7,921 nt of DNA from contig JADFFP010000049.1 of NCBI GenBank assembly GCA_022568115.1, forward strand, positions 1 through 7,921. Direction: 5' to 3'. This document shows positions 5,897-7,921 of the stretch, piece by piece; position 1 is the first letter of the stretch, and every line of letters starts with the position of its first letter. The position numbers were made by a program, and so were the translations under genes. The notes beneath the pieces are model-generated. The model had not been told where the DNA came from and did not search any database. It saw nothing but the letters and a program-made list of their open reading frames with translations. The DNA comes from Pseudomonadota bacterium. Its GTDB lineage: Bacteria; Pseudomonadota; Alphaproteobacteria; Sphingomonadales; SMXR01.

Positions 5897-6988
5897 CTAA
5901 ACCTTGACGCCTCTTTTACCATGGCCAATTTTGGGGGCGCTTTGCTGATCCAGCGGCCACCGCGCACGGGCCGGAAAGTCGAGCGTGTCGGCGTGGCCCT
6001 TGGCCAGGTGTTCCAATCCCGCCCAGGCGATCATGGCACCATTGTCGGTGCACAACCAAAGCGGCGGGGCAAAATAAGAAAACCCTTCCAATTCGCACAA
6101 AGCCTCCATATTGCTTCGGATTAAAGCGTTGGCAGCGACCCCGCCGGCGATCACAAAGCGAAGATCGCGGCCATGTTTTATCCGGTACATTTTCATGGCA
6201 TTTGCCGTGCGGTCCACCAGACAATCGGCAATCGCCGCCTGATAAGAAGCGGCAAGATTGCTGATTTGCTCATTGGTTGGCCTGGCGCCGCTCCTGACAA
6301 ACTTGTCAACCGTTCTTACCAAAGCCGTCTTCAGGCCGGAAAAGCTGAAGTCACACCCCGGTTTGCCAACCAGCGGACGGGGCAGGGAATAACGCTCAGG
6401 ATTTCCAGACCTGGCAGTTTTTTCCAGCTTTGGCCCGCCCGGAACCCCGAGGCCCAGAAGCTTGGCGCCCTTGTCAAAGGCCTCGCCTACGGCGTCATCG
6501 ATGGTGGTGCCGAGGCGGGTGTACTTTTCAACCCCCTCAACACTTAAAAGCTGGCAATGACCGCCTGAGATTAAAAGCAGCAGGTAGGGAAATTCCATAT
6601 CGCTCACGAGCCGCGGCGATAAGGCATGCCCCTCCAGGTGGTTGATGGCAAAGAACGGTTTGCTGAGCACTAGGGCCAGCGTTTTGGCGCTGACTACGCC
6701 GACCATCAGCCCGCCGATCAGGCCAGGGCCGGCGGTGGCGGCGATGGCATCGATATCCCTCAAAGCCAGGCCGGCTTCTTTCAACGCCGCTTTGATCAGG
6801 TTGTTCAAATGCTCGACATGGGAACGCGCCGCGATCTCCGGCACTACCCCGCCGTAAATTTCATGTTCCTTGAACTGATTGTAAACGGGATTGGCAAGAA
6901 TGCGCTTATCGGATGTGACGATGCCAACCGCGGTATCATCGCAGCTGGTCTCAATCCCAAGCATGATCTGTTCTTTTTTTGCGGCCAT
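5897..6988 (-). CDS. tsaD: tRNA N6-adenosine threonylcarbamoyltransferase TsaD
   Basis: TsaD (formerly Gcp or YgjD) works with TsaB and TsaE to transfer the threonylcarbamoyl group from TC-AMP to A37 of ANN-decoding tRNAs, giving t6A. The 363 residues fit the ASKHA-fold Kae1/TsaD family. Motifs in order are GIETSCDDTAVGIV (11-24), VVPEIAARSHVEH (48-60), the metal-binding HLEGH (117-121, His117 and His121), LLISGGHCQL (138-147), DDAVGEAFDKGAKLLGLGVPGGP (164-186), FSFSGLKTAL (214-223), AGGVAAN (281-287) and CTDNGAMIAW (313-322) with metal ligand Asp315. The lysine- and glycine-rich C-terminus resembles alphaproteobacterial members. The old label O-sialoglycoprotein endopeptidase should not be used. 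Met1 (6988) and Met9 (6964) are both possible; Met1 has AGGG about 10 nt upstream. The gene is first of a tsaD-gpsA pair, divergent from hemC. Confidence 0.97.
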   Translation of the reverse strand: MAAKKEQIMLGIETSCDDTAVGIVTSDKRILANPVYNQFKEHEIYGGVVPEIAARSHVEHLNNLIKAALKEAGLALRDIDAIAATAGPGLIGGLMVGVVSAKTLALVLSKPFFAINHLEGHALSPRLVSDMEFPYLLLLISGGHCQLLSVEGVEKYTRLGTTIDDAVGEAFDKGAKLLGLGVPGGPKLEKTARSGNPERYSLPRPLVGKPGCDFSFSGLKTALVRTVDKFVRSGARPTNEQISNLAASYQAAIADCLVDRTANAMKMYRIKHGRDLRFVIAGGVAANALIRSNMEALCELEGFSYFAPPLWLCTDNGAMIAWAGLEHLAKGHADTLDFPARARWPLDQQSAPKIGHGKRGVKV

Positions 6989-7000
6989 CCTGTAAAAACC

Positions 7001-7031
7001 CTGTAGGCAAATGCTTTTGCACCTTATACAG
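7001..7031. repeat. Nested inverted repeats in the tsaD/hemC divergent spacer
   Basis: CTGTA (7001-7005) and TACAG (7027-7031) flank an inner inverted pair, GCAAA (7007-7011) and TTTGC (7016-7020). CCTGTA also appears as a direct repeat at 6989-6994 and 7000-7005, 11 bp apart. The array covers the candidate tsaD -10 element and 5' leader. It could be an operator or chance; each element is only 5-6 bp. Confidence 0.3.
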
Positions 7032-7052
7032 TTTCCTTAGAATTCAGGTAAA
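7023..7052 (-). promoter_or_regulatory. Candidate tsaD-gpsA promoter
   Basis: On the minus strand TATAAG (7028-7023) matches the -10 consensus at five of six positions. TTTACC (7052-7047), 18 bp upstream, matches the -35 consensus at four of six. Transcription would begin near 7016, leaving a leader of about 28 nt before the tsaD ATG. The -35 overlaps the hemC ribosome-binding region on the other strand, so the divergent units may interfere. I see no convincing hemC promoter in this 69-bp spacer. Confidence 0.35.
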
Positions 7053-7057
7053 GAAAA

Positions 7058-7921
7058 GTGAGCAGGAAAATCAAAATAGGAACCAGGGGATCCCCGCTGG
7101 CATTGGCCCAGGCCAATGAGACCCGCGCCCGGCTGGTCGCGGCCCATGACAGTTTGACGGAGTGTGATATCGAAATCATCCCGATCAAGACCACCGGTGA
7201 CAGTATCCGGGACCGGCTTTTGCTGCTGGAAGGGGGCAAAGGCCTTTTTACCAAAGAGATCGAGGATCTTCTGCTGGCCGGCAAAATCGACCTTGCAGTT
7301 CATTCCACCAAGGATATGCCGGCGGCCCTGCCCGGGGGCCTCATCCTCGCTGCTTTCCTGGAACGCGAAGACCCAAGGGACGCTTTTCTTTCCTTAGGCG
7401 CGGCAAGCATCAAGGATTTGCCGAAGGGAGCAGTTATCGGAACTTCATCGCTTCGCCGCCAGGCCCAGGCATTGCGTTTGCGGCCAGATCTTGAGATCGT
7501 TCCCTATCGCGGCAATGTCGAAACACGGATCAAAAAAATGAAGGAAGGCGAGGTCGCTGCCATTTTCCTGGCAGCGGCCGGCCTGAACCGGCTGGGGTTG
7601 GGCCACGAGATTACCGCCCTGATGTCTTATGAGGAAATGCTGCCGGCCCCTGGCCAGGGCGCCATCTGTATCGAGGCGCGGGAAGAAGATGAAGAAACAG
7701 CACGGCTTTTGAAGCCCTTGAATCACAAACCGACCGCGCTTGCGGTCCGGGCGGAACGAGCGGTTTCCCTGGCCCTTGGGGCGTCGTGCCGGATGCCACT
7801 TGCGGCCCATGCCAGTTTCAGCGACAATCTTGTTAAAGCCCGGGCGGCGCTATTCAGCCCGGATGGCAAGCAAGCCTGGACGGTGGCAGGAAAGGCCCAT
7901 GGTGAGAACGATGAGGCCTTG
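7058..7921 (+). CDS. hemC: Hydroxymethylbilane synthase (porphobilinogen deaminase), runs off the right edge
   Basis: HemC joins four porphobilinogen molecules into hydroxymethylbilane (EC 2.5.1.61), the linear tetrapyrrole precursor of haem, sirohaem and related cofactors. The 288 codons present lack only roughly the last 15-35 of a usual 300-320. Motifs are IGTRGSPLALAQA (7-19), KTTGD (44-48), GKGLFTKEIEDLL (60-72), DLAVHSTKDMP (78-88, catalytic Asp86), IGTSSLRRQAQ (127-137), PYRGNVETR (149-157), LPAPGQGAICIE (195-206) and LGASCRMPLAAHA (240-252). Cys244 in the last carries the dipyrromethane cofactor. The start is a GTG at 7058: an in-frame TAA at 7049-7051 rules out anything longer, and CAGG (7045-7048) gives a modest ribosome-binding site 9 nt upstream. 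It is divergent from tsaD, a layout I recall as frequent in alphaproteobacteria. The left spacer holds the candidate tsaD promoter. Confidence 0.97.
   Translation, partial: MSRKIKIGTRGSPLALAQANETRARLVAAHDSLTECDIEIIPIKTTGDSIRDRLLLLEGGKGLFTKEIEDLLLAGKIDLAVHSTKDMPAALPGGLILAAFLEREDPRDAFLSLGAASIKDLPKGAVIGTSSLRRQAQALRLRPDLEIVPYRGNVETRIKKMKEGEVAAIFLAAAGLNRLGLGHEITALMSYEEMLPAPGQGAICIEAREEDEETARLLKPLNHKPTALAVRAERAVSLALGASCRMPLAAHASFSDNLVKARAALFSPDGKQAWTVAGKAHGENDEAL

Noticed and set aside
7445..7810. 121-residue minus-strand ORF antisense to hemC
   Set aside because: The plus strand here encodes conserved HemC motifs, including the cofactor cysteine. The antisense product has no recognisable domain.
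1..7921. A defence island, mobile element, CRISPR array or other new multi-gene system
   Set aside because: Every substantial gene matches a well-known housekeeping family, spacers are all 130 bp or shorter, and no repeat array, integrase, transposase or toxin-like gene is present.

Overview
The window looks like an ordinary chromosomal housekeeping segment from an alphaproteobacterium. Three things point there: the hemC gene divergent from a tsaD-gpsA pair, a small SDHAF4/DUF1674 gene next to rsmB, and an rsmB-rpe-purH run. The first two arrangements I recall as typical of that class. The exact genus cannot be told from the sequence. All genes share a similar moderately GC-rich composition, and there is no transposase, phage gene, tRNA, rRNA or CRISPR array.

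Layout from left to right. Positions 1-2517 carry three minus-strand genes that read rsmB (16S rRNA cytosine methyltransferase), rpe (ribulose-phosphate 3-epimerase) and purH (final two steps of IMP synthesis). purH runs off the left edge. A 101-bp divergent spacer (2518-2618), unusually rich in short inverted and direct repeats, separates rsmB from a 49-residue plus-strand gene for an SDHAF4-like succinate dehydrogenase assembly factor (2619-2768). That gene converges, with only 5 bp between stop codons, on acs (acetyl-CoA synthetase, 2774-4711, minus). A 130-bp spacer with a candidate acs promoter follows. Next come gpsA (glycerol-3-phosphate dehydrogenase) and tsaD (tRNA t6A37 synthesis), also minus and probably one transcript starting near 7016. 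A 69-bp divergent spacer leads to hemC (hydroxymethylbilane synthase, plus), which runs off the right edge only a little short of its expected end.

The genes act in separate core pathways: rRNA and tRNA modification, pentose phosphates, purines, phospholipid precursors, acetate activation, tetrapyrroles and respiratory complex assembly. They do not form a single dedicated system, and I found no credible novel multi-gene system here. The points worth a second look are regulatory and small-scale. A perfect 11-bp inverted repeat covers the ribosome-binding site of the SDHAF4-like gene. A similar smaller hairpin lies over the gpsA ribosome-binding site. GGACAGT direct repeats sit in the rsmB/SDHAF4 spacer. 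A tiny ORF overlaps the purH start.
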